From: Aaosphaeria pasadenensis
Taxonomy: Eukaryota; Ascomycota; Dothideomycetes; Pleosporales
DNA length: 64,000 nt
Direction of reading: 5' to 3'
Assembly: GCA_022813625.1 (NCBI GenBank)
Contig: JAKLMB010000018.1
Span: 310,001 to 374,000, forward strand
The translations under genes were made by a program, and so were the position numbers. Each line of letters starts with the position of its first letter. Within the stretch, counting starts at the first letter, position 1. The notes beneath the pieces were generated by a model. The model worked only from the letters and a program-made list of their open reading frames with translations. It was not told where the DNA came from and did not search any database. This document shows positions 12,319-23,505 of the stretch, in pieces.

Positions 12319-13215
12319 CTATATGACATTGTCTATGCTCTGATCGACAACAAACAACGGTACATCCGTCCGCTCAAGTATGTACAACAAGTGTGATATT
12401 TTCGGCTGATTGGGTTGATCAGACGGGACCTCGATCTCGTGCGTCTTGATTAATTTCCACAACAACGTCGGATCTGGAAGTCTATTGTCTATGACATTCT
12501 TTGGAATATCGTCAAGATCATCCGTCTGACTAGAGCCTGACCCAGATACTTTGGGTGGAGGTTGCAAGAAAGGGAACCGATCTAGGGAATATGACAAAGC
12601 CAACCAGCGGGCCTTTGGCTTCGCCAGAAACGCGAGATGGATCGCCAAGATATGTAACGGATGAATTGCCTCCGGAGACTCTTTCGATTCTGAAAGTGTG
12701 GGGGATTTAGATGTGTTGATCGAGTAAGGAAGTCTGATATCGACATCATCTGCGCAGGATATCGAATCGGAAGTCGACTTGTCGACAAATACTGAATAGC
12801 TTGCTTCATTGCAGACTTTCAGTAAGGAATTGGGATCGAGTAAGTCGATGGCCGACCAGCGCATGTACTTTGGCTGAGGTGATTTCGGCGGAGATCCTGA
12901 AAGCTCCTGTCCATTGTGCGTACTGTGAGCTTCGATCTCCCTTTTCTTTCCAATATCGATTGCAATTGGAGAGTAGTCTACATTGTGTATACGTTCGGGA
13001 TTACCGACAAGCTCGCACAAGTGATGTGAAAGTAATGAGGTCCCACATCCTATATGTAAAATTTCTGGTTTCTCATCGCCAGAAGTTTTGACGGCTTCTA
13101 GAAGGTAGGGATCCAAAGCTGATGGCGCCTCTAGCCATTCAAAAGGTTGGGAATTAGAGGCGAATCGCGCTTCCCAGTATTTTTGAGAGCCGAAAGAGGG
13201 CGGTTGGGGGGCCAT
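12319..13215 (-). CDS. Class I SAM-dependent methyltransferase, EEF1AKMT4/METTL13-like
   Basis: Single exon, 298 aa. The N-terminal SQKYWEARFASNSQPFEWL matches the conserved opening of small lysine methyltransferases related to EEF1AKMT4 (ECE2 N-domain) and METTL13. Motif I is ILHIGCGTSLLS (about residues 52-63), followed by an acidic motif II (VDYSPIAID) and a post-III motif with VFVDKSTSDSISC, the family's DKGTLD-like position. The likely reaction is methyl transfer from SAM to a protein lysine, possibly an elongation factor; the substrate is inference. It is divergent from the mitochondrial protein gene, with 365 bp between ATGs. Confidence 0.85.
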   Translation of the reverse strand: MAPQPPSFGSQKYWEARFASNSQPFEWLEAPSALDPYLLEAVKTSGDEKPEILHIGCGTSLLSHHLCELVGNPERIHNVDYSPIAIDIGKKREIEAHSTHNGQELSGSPPKSPQPKYMRWSAIDLLDPNSLLKVCNEASYSVFVDKSTSDSISCADDVDIRLPYSINTSKSPTLSESKESPEAIHPLHILAIHLAFLAKPKARWLALSYSLDRFPFLQPPPKVSGSGSSQTDDLDDIPKNVIDNRLPDPTLLWKLIKTHEIEVPSDQPNQPKISHLLYILERTDVPLFVVDQSIDNVI

Positions 13216-13580
13216 CCAATCGTATCTGATATATTGGGATCAGAATGAGCTAGGTGCTTTGTTAGTTGTAGTGATGGCTCACTCGTTAGCTTAGTAGACT
13301 CGATAACGACAGTGTGAAATAGCCAGAAAACTTCCTTTCGTCGAAATCCAATACTAATCTATCATATAGATAAACTTTCCGATTTGTTTAGGAAATAAAT
13401 GGTGTAGAGAAAGAATTGGATGAAGATGGACGAATTACATGTATCCAAAAAGAGTCCATAGAAGTAATGCTCGGCCTCGGCGAAATATTTTTTCCCTTAG
13501 AACCCCAAATCTTCTTCCCATCGAACCATCGCATAGTACCCAATTGCACCACGAACTGACGGTGTCAATCCCACAAAACA

Positions 13581-14391
13581 ATGGCCTCGATACCCTTACA
13601 CTCGATACCTCGATTTCTCCTCCCGCGGGGTCCTCACCTCCTCCGCCCCCGCGCACACCCTCTCCTCCCCATCACAGCATCCCTCCGCCATGCATCCACA
13701 ACGCCGCGGCCAAGGACGCTCGCAGAGCAGCTCCGCAACAAGCAGCCCGTGATCCCCCAGCCTGACAAGTACCGGCCCCCCTCGCACGGAAAGAGGACCC
13801 CGCGAAGCGAAACGCAGCAGAAGAGCTATGGACCAAAGCTCACCGCCGAGGACAAGCAGCGCATGCGCACGAAGAAGTATCCCAACATGATGAGTCCTGA
13901 GGGGACCTTCTCGCATTGGTTCTTGAACAACAAGGCGATTCATTTGTGGATTTCAATGGTAAGTCTTACATCTCTTCCTCAAAGTGGGGGAACTTTCGAG
14001 TATTAAGTTCGAGGGACTAATATGGGGTCTTTTACCTGTGTAGGGTATTCTCGTAACTCTGGCGATCGCGGCTTGGTACATGGACTTCATGTCCAAGACT
14101 ATTTTCGGGGACCAGGTTCCCGATAAGAAGGATTTCCTGCGCCATCCGATCGAGAGCGCATCCCGCTTCATCGACGTCTATAAGATGCATGTCGCCCATG
14201 AGAGCGAGATTGCAAAGCAGAAGCGCCTAAAGAAGGCTGAGGAGGTCGAGAAGAGGAAGCAATACCGTCTCGAGAGGATACGGGAGGCGGAAGAGAGGGG
14301 CGAGGAGTACCAGGAGGATCCGAGGTACTACGTTGGCGAGGATGGTATCAGGAGGAGGAAGGTGAAGAGGTGGTTTGGAATCTGGGAGTAG
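13581..14391 (+). CDS. Predicted mitochondrial single-pass membrane protein, unknown function
   Basis: Exons are 13581-13958 and 14044-14391 (phase 0, GTAAGT..TAG), giving 241 aa. The first 45 residues are Arg/Pro/Ser-rich with no acidic residue (MASIPLHSIPRFLLPRGPHL), like a mitochondrial presequence. The splice joins AIHLWISM to GILVTLAIAAWYMDF, creating one transmembrane helix that is absent from either exon alone. The C-terminal third is a highly charged Lys/Arg/Glu helix, followed by DPRYYVGEDG and ending in a basic KVKRWFGIWE. I do not recognise a named family; the layout resembles small inner-membrane assembly factors, which is only analogy. Confidence 0.85.
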
Positions 14392-15003
14392 GTTGTTGTG
14401 CAGAAATGGTGTAGGGCAAGAGTCGATGCGATGTTAGAAGCAAAGGGATGATGGAAACGCGTAGCAAATGGTTTACCGATTTGGAAGTATATGTGGCTAT
14501 GGTCTCGCATATTTTTGTAACAATTACGATCTATAGAGCTGCTGGAACGCAGACTATGGACGAACTGTAAAATTAGAATAGTCACGATGGATATAGAGTA
14601 CGCAGTACATATCAGGGATGTAAATTATGAACGCTCATACATTTGGGTATCTGTGTAATCATTTATTGCCAGCATGACAGCAACATGTCATCTCAGGTTC
14701 GATGCAAAGTTTGTGCGTGCAGTGGCGTTGTCTCCATTGCTGGAGAAGGGGGGACATGGTTTGTCTATATCTGGGGTAATACAGGCGTCAATCGGTCATT
14801 CATCGGCGCGGCTAGACACATTGATAGCCAGCAGCGATTTGCGCCCGATCGTCGAGGTGTTTGTTTCGAATCGACTATGTGGTGATGGACGTTGTGTGAC
14901 GATCTCGGAATAGCTTGTTTCACAGGCCTTTCCCGAGTGAAGTCGTACGGGCGCCTATGTGGGAATGTTCTAAACATGAACAAAGAAACAGCGCACGACT
15001 ATC
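14392..15003. other. Convergent 3' intergenic region
   Basis: The 0.6 kb between the stop codons of the mitochondrial protein gene (+) and vps37 (-) presumably holds two 3' UTRs. Two overlapping frames at 14643-14913 have no family features and I do not call them. Confidence 0.5.
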
Positions 15004-15848
15004 CTATCGCCAGCCGCCGACTCTTCCCTGATCCCATCTATCTTTACGCTCCGCGCGCAGGTAGGATACCTTCCGACCTTCTCGAAGCCTACGGACAAAC
15101 TCGGTGACTTCTCGCTCGCTTGCAACGGTATCAGTCCCGCCGATATTGTCGCCTTCGAGAAAACTCTCTTCGAGCCCCCGACATAATGCCTCCTGCTCGC
15201 CCACAGAAGCACTGAGGCGCTGGTATAATGCCGGAGGGCTGAACTCCCTTAACGCTGCATCTTGCTCTGCCTGCTTCGCTCTCCACTGCCGCTCTAAAGC
15301 TCGCAGCGACAGCAGTCGCGACTGCGTGCTATCCCTCTGGTGCTGGAGATGCGCCTCGAGCTGCTTCAAGCTCTTCGCGAGCGCGATGTTCTGCGCGAGC
15401 AAGTTCTGGATTGGTGCGGTGGATGCGGGGATCGACGGATGTGCGGTATCGGGGTTGTGAATGAGGGCGCTCTGGAGATCGGGGGTTTGCAGCACGTGGT
15501 GGAGGTCTACAGTCCTGTTGCGTTGGGCAAGTTCAGCGATCGAAGCGTTGCGTGTTTCATGGATGCTGCAGTGATGACGTACGTCTTGTCTTTTAAAACA
15601 TTCGGCAGCCAACCATCTTCTGGCGGCTGAATGGGCGGTTGGTCTGTTTCTTGTGGGTTTTGAAAGGACGGGTGAAATGAGGTTGCTTGATTGTTGTCTT
15701 TGTAGGACTGTGGTGGGGGTGGTGGGAGCGGAGGACCGTTGTTGGATGGAGTTGCGTGGCCGCTTGAATGCGCTGAGGGCTTGGGAGGTGGTGGGGGAGG
15801 TGTGGATTGGTAGAATGATTGGGAGGTTTGGGGTGAATGGTAGGACAT
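15004..15848 (-). CDS. vps37: ESCRT-I subunit Vps37 (Mod(r) domain)
   Basis: Exons are 15848-15583 and 15514-15004, giving 258 aa. Splicing joins ..PNVLKDKT to TVDLHHVLQTPDLQ, restoring the Vps37 'P..GWLP..LKDK....DL..IL' segment. The N-terminus is proline-rich (PPPPPPKPS, GPPLPPPPP), usual for fungal Vps37. The Mod(r) domain (about residues 95-255) is an extended helical region: NLLAQNIALAKSLKQLEAHL, ERQWRAKQAEQDAALREFSP, and a C-terminal VTEFVRRLREGRKVSYLRAER. Vps37 is a core subunit of ESCRT-I, which sorts ubiquitylated cargo into multivesicular endosomes. The next gene upstream is divergent, 2.2 kb away. Confidence 0.9.
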
Positions 15849-18096
15849 ATTTCCAATTGCCGACGATCGTTAAAGGAACTATAAGGACTGATCGTTTGAA
15901 ATGCTTGAAGATGCCAGACGCTTGACAATTGTCGAGCTCTTGCGGTTTCGAGCTTCGTCATGCGGGCTGTATGGAAGGAGGTCGGCAAAATGTTAATCCA
16001 CCTTCCCGCTAGTAGTCCCTCTGTCTCTATTCGTGGTCCCTGAAAGAGCGGACCTGGACTATCGCAATTAAAGAACCATCCTTTCTTGATCTTGGTACAT
16101 ACACAGTAGGGCCTTCTATTCAGGGTCTATCCAAAGCTAAAGACATTCTCTTGTGTTGATCTACCTAACTATCGATTGGCAGGATCGGCGTTTGCGACCT
16201 TTTGCGCAATTCAACGTCACGAGCCGCTTAAAGCGCCTCAATGACCGGCGCACAATAGTTTCTTGAAAGAGAGAGAGAGAGTCGTACGTAGTCTGAGAGA
16301 TATCACTAGCCTTATGCTTGAGGCGTGGGGTGAAAGAAAATATGGCACCAAGTCAATGGAAATTCAATCTTCGAGTGTAGAGTATGGAATATGAAGGTAT
16401 TCACCATCAAATGGCAAATGCACGGGCAGGCAAACCACTTGCATAGAGCAGTCAAAAATGAGCAATCTCTCCCCCCACTGTATCAGATCATTATTGTAAT
16501 CACCAACGGTCTGCACATCATCCCAAATCTTCAAAAAGAAATTATCGCTCAGCAGATGATCGATAGGCCGTCCCTTTTTCCCAAAGAGGAGTCGGCCAGA
16601 CCCGCGCTGGCCTTATTGAGATGGTAGGTATAACTCGGCGAATCATGGTCGCAATCTCACAAGAGCCGCGGCGGGCGCCATAACCATCACTGGCTTTCGC
16701 CTCGAGTCATGTTCTTTTTTGCTCTAATTACTGTGTATACCGTAGAAGGTGTCAGTCGTCGACTGGCAGATACAGGCGGCCACTGTAAGCGTCGCAGAGT
16801 CGCAGAGTCGCAGAGTCGCAGTATTGTCCAGCGTTCGCCCAGCTACAAGTAGCAGTAGAGATGTAAAGTCTACTCCGTAGTTACAAGGCCAATCATGTTG
16901 TTTCTTTGGACTGGGGGAGAGTGGATGCCTAAGGAGTTTAGTTGTCGGTTGTCCGCATAGTGATGGTCCGAGGGGTGGGACGAAGTTGTTTCGTATGCAA
17001 GCCAGCACGGGAATGCAAAAGACATTGCATCAAGTGGGAGAGTCGCATCCGATTTTGTTGCAGAAAAATGCAACCCAGCAAATAAGAATCATAATAATGA
17101 TAATAATAACAATAACAATGAATGACTGCCGGAGATGACAACAGGACGAGCAAGTCAGTCAGACAGCCTGCATCCTGAACCTCACCATTCATTTCATCCC
17201 ATCTCACATCACCTCACCTTGCGACAACAACGTAACAGAAAAGAGTCAGCATCCGAATCGAATCGAATATACGGAGTACACCTGGCATGACAGCGAAACC
17301 TATTCACAGCAGAGGGAAGAGGCCATTATTATCATTAGTTATTATTGTTTGATTCCCTCCTCCTCCTCCTCCTCCTCCCACTCGAGTCCGTAACTCCGTC
17401 TGATCCTGACCGCTCCACTGAAGCACTCACTCCTCCAGTCCTACTCTTCCTCCCCCTCATCCTATCTCATCCCACCCCACCCTCTTTCTCCCACTTATTA
17501 CCCCCTTTGCAAGCGTACACATCCTAGATACACCATACGGAGGACATTCTACCAGTCAGTACAATAGATCCGTCCCGTGTGTTGGTTGATGCATTGGCGG
17601 CGGCTCGTTGCGACGAGTGCTTTATCATCATTGGTCGGAACCAGCGCGCGTACCTGCATCGGTGCAGCCTCTCCCCCCCAGTGACCCCCTGCCGAGTCTC
17701 CGTCTCCTTCTCCACCTTCGTCCACCTTGGTCGAACCAAACAGGCAGCCCAGGCCAATACGCAGATTGAGCGCCTTCAAGAACGTCCAATTCAGGACTGG
17801 TGATCTACTCAGAAGCGTCGAAAGGGCCTTCACGCGATCCATTCAGCTCCCTCTGCGGTTCATGCCCCATTATTGCCGAACGCGCCTCGCCCTCACCGTC
17901 TCCTTTTTTTCCTCCCCTACCTGGTACCATCGATTGCAACAGCCTCGTACCAGTCCAGTCAACCCACCAGGTTGCGCCCACACACACACTTACCTACTCA
18001 CACACACCGACTGACCAGACCATCGCTTCGCGACCACCCTTGATTTGTGCAAGATCATGAGCGGGGATTAAGAGCGCAGAATACGATACAATAGAT
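15849..18096. promoter_or_regulatory. 2.2 kb divergent intergenic region
   Basis: It lies between vps37 (-) and the coiled-coil gene (+). It holds a GA run near 16268, an 8-bp tandem repeat (16793-16821), an AT-rich ATA/ACA stretch (about 17085-17120) and a CT-rich run from about 17350 that probably begins the leader of the coiled-coil gene. That leader has upstream ATGs at 17589, 17863 and 18057; the last opens a 4-codon uORF ending at 18071. No gene is seen. Confidence 0.5.
16793..16821 (+). repeat. 8-bp tandem repeat, 3.6 units
   Basis: CGCAGAGT is repeated perfectly from 16793, with a partial fourth copy ending at 16821. It is gene-free DNA. Confidence 0.85.
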
Positions 18097-21000
18097 ATGC
18101 AAGCAGCGAACCCGCCCGAGCGCCTTCGCGCGGATGCTTCCTCTTCGCTCCAACAGTCCTTATCCTCATCCTCGTCCTCACCCTCGCCGCCTCGCTCCAA
18201 CCCTCCCACGTTGGCCACGATTGCCATATCGTCCTTCGCTGCGTTCAGATCTCAGACCTCAACTAACCCGGTACCGTCCCCTGTTCGCAGGAAGCCGTTG
18301 CCAGTCAACTCTCCAGTGGCAGGTCGATTCGTCTCGGCTGAATACAATAAGAACCAGGTTGTAGATAGAACCTCTCTTGGACGCACCTCCTCGTCTAATA
18401 GTAATAACCCCGTCCTGTCCCCGTCTTTCGCAGCCGAAGACGACCTCTTCGTACCAAGGAACCTCGACGAGTAAGTACCAAGATTTCATTGTCTTGGACG
18501 CTGGCCTTTATCTTTGTCTCGTCCTTCCATCCACATCCATCTTCGATACTGCTTCTGTGTCCTGTCATCAGTCGTCTGACTTTGCTCCATAGGAATCCTC
18601 ACGGCCGAACACCAGTGTCTACAACCGCTCCAAAAGGGGCCTTTATATCGCGCAAGAGTTCACTATCCTATGCGAAGAACACCAGCACCACCAGTACAAC
18701 CACCACCTCGAACAACTACAATAATTATACCTTCGCAGTAAAGAGTCCAAGGCATGGTCGATCAGTCAGCAGCAGCGTTGAATTGAAGATACAGGTCGCT
18801 CCTTCCGCCAAAGGCTCACACATTCGATCCCCTACTATGCCTAATATGCCCGTATATAATCAAACTTCACAACAACCGCGTCCACCACTAAGACTGCAGT
18901 TGGACGGTGTCACAGAGGATTACATAGACGAGGACCCTTACGACATCTCGCCAACCGAGGTACAACCACCCAAGCCAAAGTCGCCCGCTGGTGGTACTAA
19001 ATTCGGTTCCTTCTTCGGTTGGAACTCTTCGAAGCAACAGACCGGGCTTGAATCGCCCACGACCCCCTTCTCAGACAGATCCATATCCCCTGCAGCATCA
19101 CCGCGTTTCCCCAACGGCAACATGGCAGTCAAAGCAAAACCCGCAGGGCTTGATATTCCCGTCGCCAACTCCTTCGGACAGTCCTCCTACTTCAATGTCC
19201 CAGGTACTCCACTGCTTTCGAGCTCTCCCCAGATGAATGCGCATGTGGAGGAACTGGAACGAGAACTTCGCGAAGTCAGCTCGGAATTGGCCAACTCCAT
19301 ACGAAGAGAATTGGAACTTGAAGATGAGGTCGAGCGGTATAAGGCCGAGAGCGGTTCTTTCACTTCAGAAAACAGGAGGACTAGCGACTACTACTCAGAC
19401 TCTGGAACTAGCTCCATCAGGTTTCCCATCACCGACACAGAAGGGAAACTAGAAGAGGTGGAAATGCTCCGTCGCAAAGCAGAACAAGAACGAGCGCAAT
19501 TGAAGGTCCACATGGCCGAGCGCCTGCAAGACGAATTGAGACGTCGACGGGACCTGGAAGAGCAGGTGCAACAGCTTGAAGATCGCGTCAGCACTGAGAG
19601 CAAAGCTACCACAGCACCTACTGGCAAGGTCCGCGAACTCGAGATTGCTGTGGACGACCTAAAAAGACGCTTGAGCGAAGAGAGACAGGCGAAAGAAAAT
19701 TTCGAAGACCTACTCTCCGTACTACGCGAACAGCTCGAACAGCATCGCAATGAGGCAGACAACCTTCGCGACGAAGTCGTTCCACAGCTCAAGGCACGCC
19801 TTGAAGGACTGGAGTCTGAGGCCTCTCAGACCCAAAGCCTAATATACGAAAGCACGCGCATGCAGCAAGAGATTCAAACATTGCGCAATGAGAACCAGAC
19901 ACTGCAGAATGCCCGCAGAATGCAGCAAGAGATCTCTCAACAGTCTACCCGTTTCCAATCCATCGCCGAAGACCCTGGAGCACCCTTACCATCCGCTCCG
20001 AAGATTGGCCTTTCACGATCCAACTCCCTCGCCCGAAGTTCTTCCTTCAACCCCAAGCGAGGGTCACTATCTCGATCCAACTCTGTCAAAGATCGATCTG
20101 TTCCTGTATCACCTCAAGAGCAGCACGTCGCCGGCAACCCCGTAAAGGAACTTGAAGAGCAACGTGATGCACTCCACAAAGCCTTGAAGCACCTTCTCCA
20201 ACGACAGGAAATGCAGCAAAAGGATTTCCAGAAGCGCATTAAAGAGCTCGAGATGGAGCGAGATGCCGCCCTCAATCTCACGCCTCGCAGGACTGCTTTC
20301 CACCAAGAGGTTTCCCATCTCAGGGAAGAAGTCAATTCGCTTCGACGACGAGCTGACGATGCTCTCGATCAGAAGTGGCAATGCGAAAAGGGTCTGGGTG
20401 GCTTGCGCATGGATCTAGATCGCGCGCAACAAGAGACAGCCTCCCTGCGTGGCTTGCTCCAGGATCACGATATCACTATCCCAGAAATCCGCATCGAGAA
20501 CGAGCCTATGTCCGTCTCCCTAGACAAGGCTCTGGGAGAACTCCAGACTACTCATGCACTTTCCATTGCTCGCATCAGACAGATGGACTCGCAAGACTCC
20601 TTGGAGAATGCCGGTGCCGAGGCAGAGCGAACATTGTCATTGTTGAAGCAGAGCATCTCCGATGCAGAGACTGAGCGCGACATGGCTCAGAAGGAAGCAG
20701 AGCAATACAGACAGCAGGCTCGTGCTTTGCAAAGGTCCGAACTCCAACATCTTGGCAAAGAGCAGAAACTCAGCACCGAGCTGTTGGCGGCTGCAACCCG
20801 CATGGACGAACTTTCAGAGAGAATTCAAGAGCAGCTTCTGTCGAATAGCTCTCTTCGCACCCGACTCACCGAGGCGATCACTCGTGGTGAGAAGGAACAG
20901 TTCACGTCCACAGAGAAGATCATCGAGCTTGAACGAAGGCTCAAGTCCGCTGAGGATAGTGTCCTCATGGCACAACAATCTTCGGAAGAGGCCATTTCCA

Positions 21001-21474
21001 AGCACGAGGAGGAGGTACAGGCTCTACGAGAGAGCCATAACAGCCTACTCCACCGAGCCAAGAATGGATTGCTCAGCCCTCGACTGTCGCCGAACTCGCC
21101 GACCTCCCCAGTATTTAGTCAGAGGTCGCCGCGCCTTGATCAGACGACCACTGGACCGGCCATGTCGATGGCCGAGGCCACCCGTACGGAGCTTCTCGAG
21201 AAGCGGGTCGGTGAACTCGAGAAGGCGCTGCGCGACGCTGACCACGAGATGGAGGAAGTGGTCGGTCGCATGAACATGGCCCAGATCGAGGTTGCCGACC
21301 TCCAATTCGAAAGGTAAGCATTTCCATACTAGATGAATGGTGGTAAACGTATACTAACAAATCCCCAGGGACGAGGCCATGAGGAAAACCAGAAAACTCC
21401 AAGCCGATATCGTGACCGAACGCGAAAAGGTCAAGGCTCTGATGGAGCAGAGCCCTAATGCAATTAATGCCTAG
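18097..21474 (+). CDS. Large fungal coiled-coil protein with Ser-rich N-terminus
   Basis: Exons are 18097-18470, 18593-21313 and 21369-21474, giving 1,066 aa. The start is the ATG of MQAANPPERLRAD. The first 230 residues are Ser/Pro-rich and disordered. From about residue 245 to the end, long heptad-like Glu/Leu/Arg helices (VEELERELREVSSELA, EEQVQQLEDRV, LEERQ-type repeats) predict extended coiled coil. They are broken near 490-540 by a Ser-rich linker with repeated LSRSNS motifs, and near 970-1000 by a Pro/Ser linker (SPRLSPNSPTSPVFSQ). It looks like the uncharacterised fungal coiled-coil family that I recall only tentatively as DUF7603. A role as a scaffold or cytoskeletal protein is inference. 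It contains one HxRxxS site (HGRSVS, residues 179-184). The cot-1 kinase follows 2 kb downstream on the same strand. Confidence 0.88.
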
Positions 21475-22570
21475 ACGACTCGCAGAGCTGATCGTTTGAC
21501 ACGACACCACAAAACCTTCTATTCCACCCCCACAATGTTTATTCGTAATCCTGAGCCGTTCGAAAGGACGAGTGCTCGGGCATCTGGCGTTTTATCGGAC
21601 TGAAAACCAGCATTTACACGGGAGCAACGAGACTTCTTTTCACCACCCAACTCTCCTGCAGGCAACCAATCTCATGGCTGACAGGAGAGGCATTTTTGGG
21701 TTTCTTATTGTCGATTTCTCCCATGTCTCCCTTGCCTGATTGAGCGAGAGGAGACCATCCTTCTTCTTCTTCTTCTTCTTCTTCTTCTTCTTCTTCTTCT
21801 TCTTCTTCTTCTTCTTCTTCTTCTTCATTTTTCAACTTTCGAGGGTACCACAACGCAGTGGAACCCCGAGTTCTATACCCTTTGTCCATTTGGAAAGGAA
21901 ACTCCCCCCTCTTTGCAGTTAAAGGGGTCATTGGAGCACGTTTTCTTCATGCTTTACTGCACCATCGTAAAGTAGAGTATTAGACTTTGCTGTTGCATTG
22001 CTATCGTTGTCGTTGCTGTTGTCATCGTTGGTGGGTGGTGACGGGGATTGATTGATTATAACTTTGTGTAATGATCTAATGTGTTTTATTGAAAGAGGAG
22101 GCAGAAAAGGGAGGATAGTAGCGCATAGCGAATAGAAACGCAGGAGCATTGAATAATCAGACGATCGTTCTACGAGAAGAAAAAGCTGTTGACGTCTTAT
22201 ACTGTTCATCCGTCCATCATCGCTTTCCAGTCTTGATGTATGTTTACTTTTGATACTATGCCGTGAGTGGTGCTATGAAGAACCTGGTATTCGGATTGAG
22301 GATATAAGTCGTATTTGGTTGTGATTGTACAAGTGCTGAATAGATAGAAGATTGATAGTTCCTGTTTGAAATGAATAGCTACTTAGACGTAGCGTTGAAG
22401 ATATTCAAGCACATGCTGAAGCGCTGGTTTGGTACTGGGTTCGGCCCGCGTTGTGGTGGTTTCGGGCCAATCAGGGAAGGGGTGGATCCCGTGCCGTGGG
22501 TAGTCGTGGGTGGGAAAAAGGAACAAGTTGGACAAGCACGAGCCGCGGGGGATACAAGTACCCTAGAAAT
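21475..22570. other. Intergenic region with (TTC)22 microsatellite
   Basis: It holds the 3' flank of the coiled-coil gene and upstream DNA of cot-1. Apart from the TTC tract at 21761-21826, I see no gene. The poly-Glu and poly-Lys frames read on the minus strand here come from that tract. Confidence 0.55.
21761..21826 (+). repeat. Perfect (TTC)22 microsatellite
   Basis: 66 uninterrupted bases of TTC lie 287 nt after the stop codon of the coiled-coil gene, probably in or just past its 3' UTR. Confidence 0.95.
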
Positions 22571-23505
22571 GTTCCTAATCCGTACTAGCTCCCCTTCTCT
22601 TAAACTGTTACCACCACCCACTACCGCCACTACGAGACGAGATATCCTCAGACTCTCCTCCTAAACTCACTACTCACTACTCGCTACTCTCCCACTTTAA
22701 CTTAACTACTCCTAAACAGAGTTCTACTTACTCCTCTTCTACTCCATACCGCCATCCGCCATTATTCGGCCCATCTCTCCCGCTGCCGCCGTTTGGTCTA
22801 CTCGTACTGAGTTCCCTTTGACTTTTCATCCCTGACTTGCTTGGCCCATCCTTTCACTTCTCTTCTTCATCATCTTGCTCCCCCTCCCCCCTTGTCCTTT
22901 TTGGTCTGGTCTGTTCTGGCTCGACTAGCCTGGCCTCTGACCTGTTCTGCATTATTGCTCTGATCTGCTTTGCTTTGCTGTGCTGTACTCTACTATTGAG
23001 TCTTTCCCCTACTGCTCCGTACAGTAGCAACAATTACTAGCAGAAGCAGTAACTAGCAGTTGCACTAGCCAGCTGCACCTTCTCCATCCACTACTGCATA
23101 CCTGGTAAGCTCCACAACCACACACTCCCTCTGCCTCTGCCTCTGCCTCTGCCATTACCTTGTCCTCTCTGTGCTCTCACAAGTTCACACACTCTCTTTC
23201 TCTCCTCTCCTCTCCCCTTCTACACCCCAGGACCGGCATCCCCCCCTCTACTACCTTCATTTTCCCCTCCCTCATCTGCCGGGTTTCTAAAAAGCTAGCC
23301 TAGCTGCTGCTTTTCTCCTATGAAACAGCCGTGCTAGACCACCTCTCGAATTTCCCCGCGGCGACTTGGGCCGCTACTGCCCCCTCCTCCCTCGAACGAC
23401 TCGCGGATTCTCCACCACCTCCCCTAAAGGGTGATCTCGATTCGTAGCCATATCTCTGAGCATCCCAACGAAACTCTCCTCAACTACATCCTATTTTCAT
23501 TCACC
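22571..23505 (+). promoter_or_regulatory. ATG-depleted, CT-rich leader region of cot-1
   Basis: From 22571 to the start codon at 23506 there is one ATG (23320) in 935 nt. The region is strongly pyrimidine-rich with CTCT and TCTGCC runs. A possible leader intron runs from GGTAAGC at about 23104 to CCCCAG at about 23230, but it is unproven. A long transcribed leader is inferred. Confidence 0.5.
23320..23337 (+). promoter_or_regulatory. Five-codon uORF upstream of cot-1
   Basis: ATG at 23320 encodes MKQPC followed by TAG at 23335-23337. It is the sole upstream ATG in the 935-nt region before cot-1 and lies 168 nt before the main start. Translation and effect are unproven. Confidence 0.4.

Noticed and set aside
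21614..21931. Poly-Glu and poly-Lys frames on the minus strand
   Set aside because: They are translations of the TTC microsatellite.
23431..23505. Upstream in-frame extension of cot-1 from a GTG
   Set aside because: It has no ATG, and eukaryotic starts at GTG are not expected; the ATG at 23506 follows CACC.
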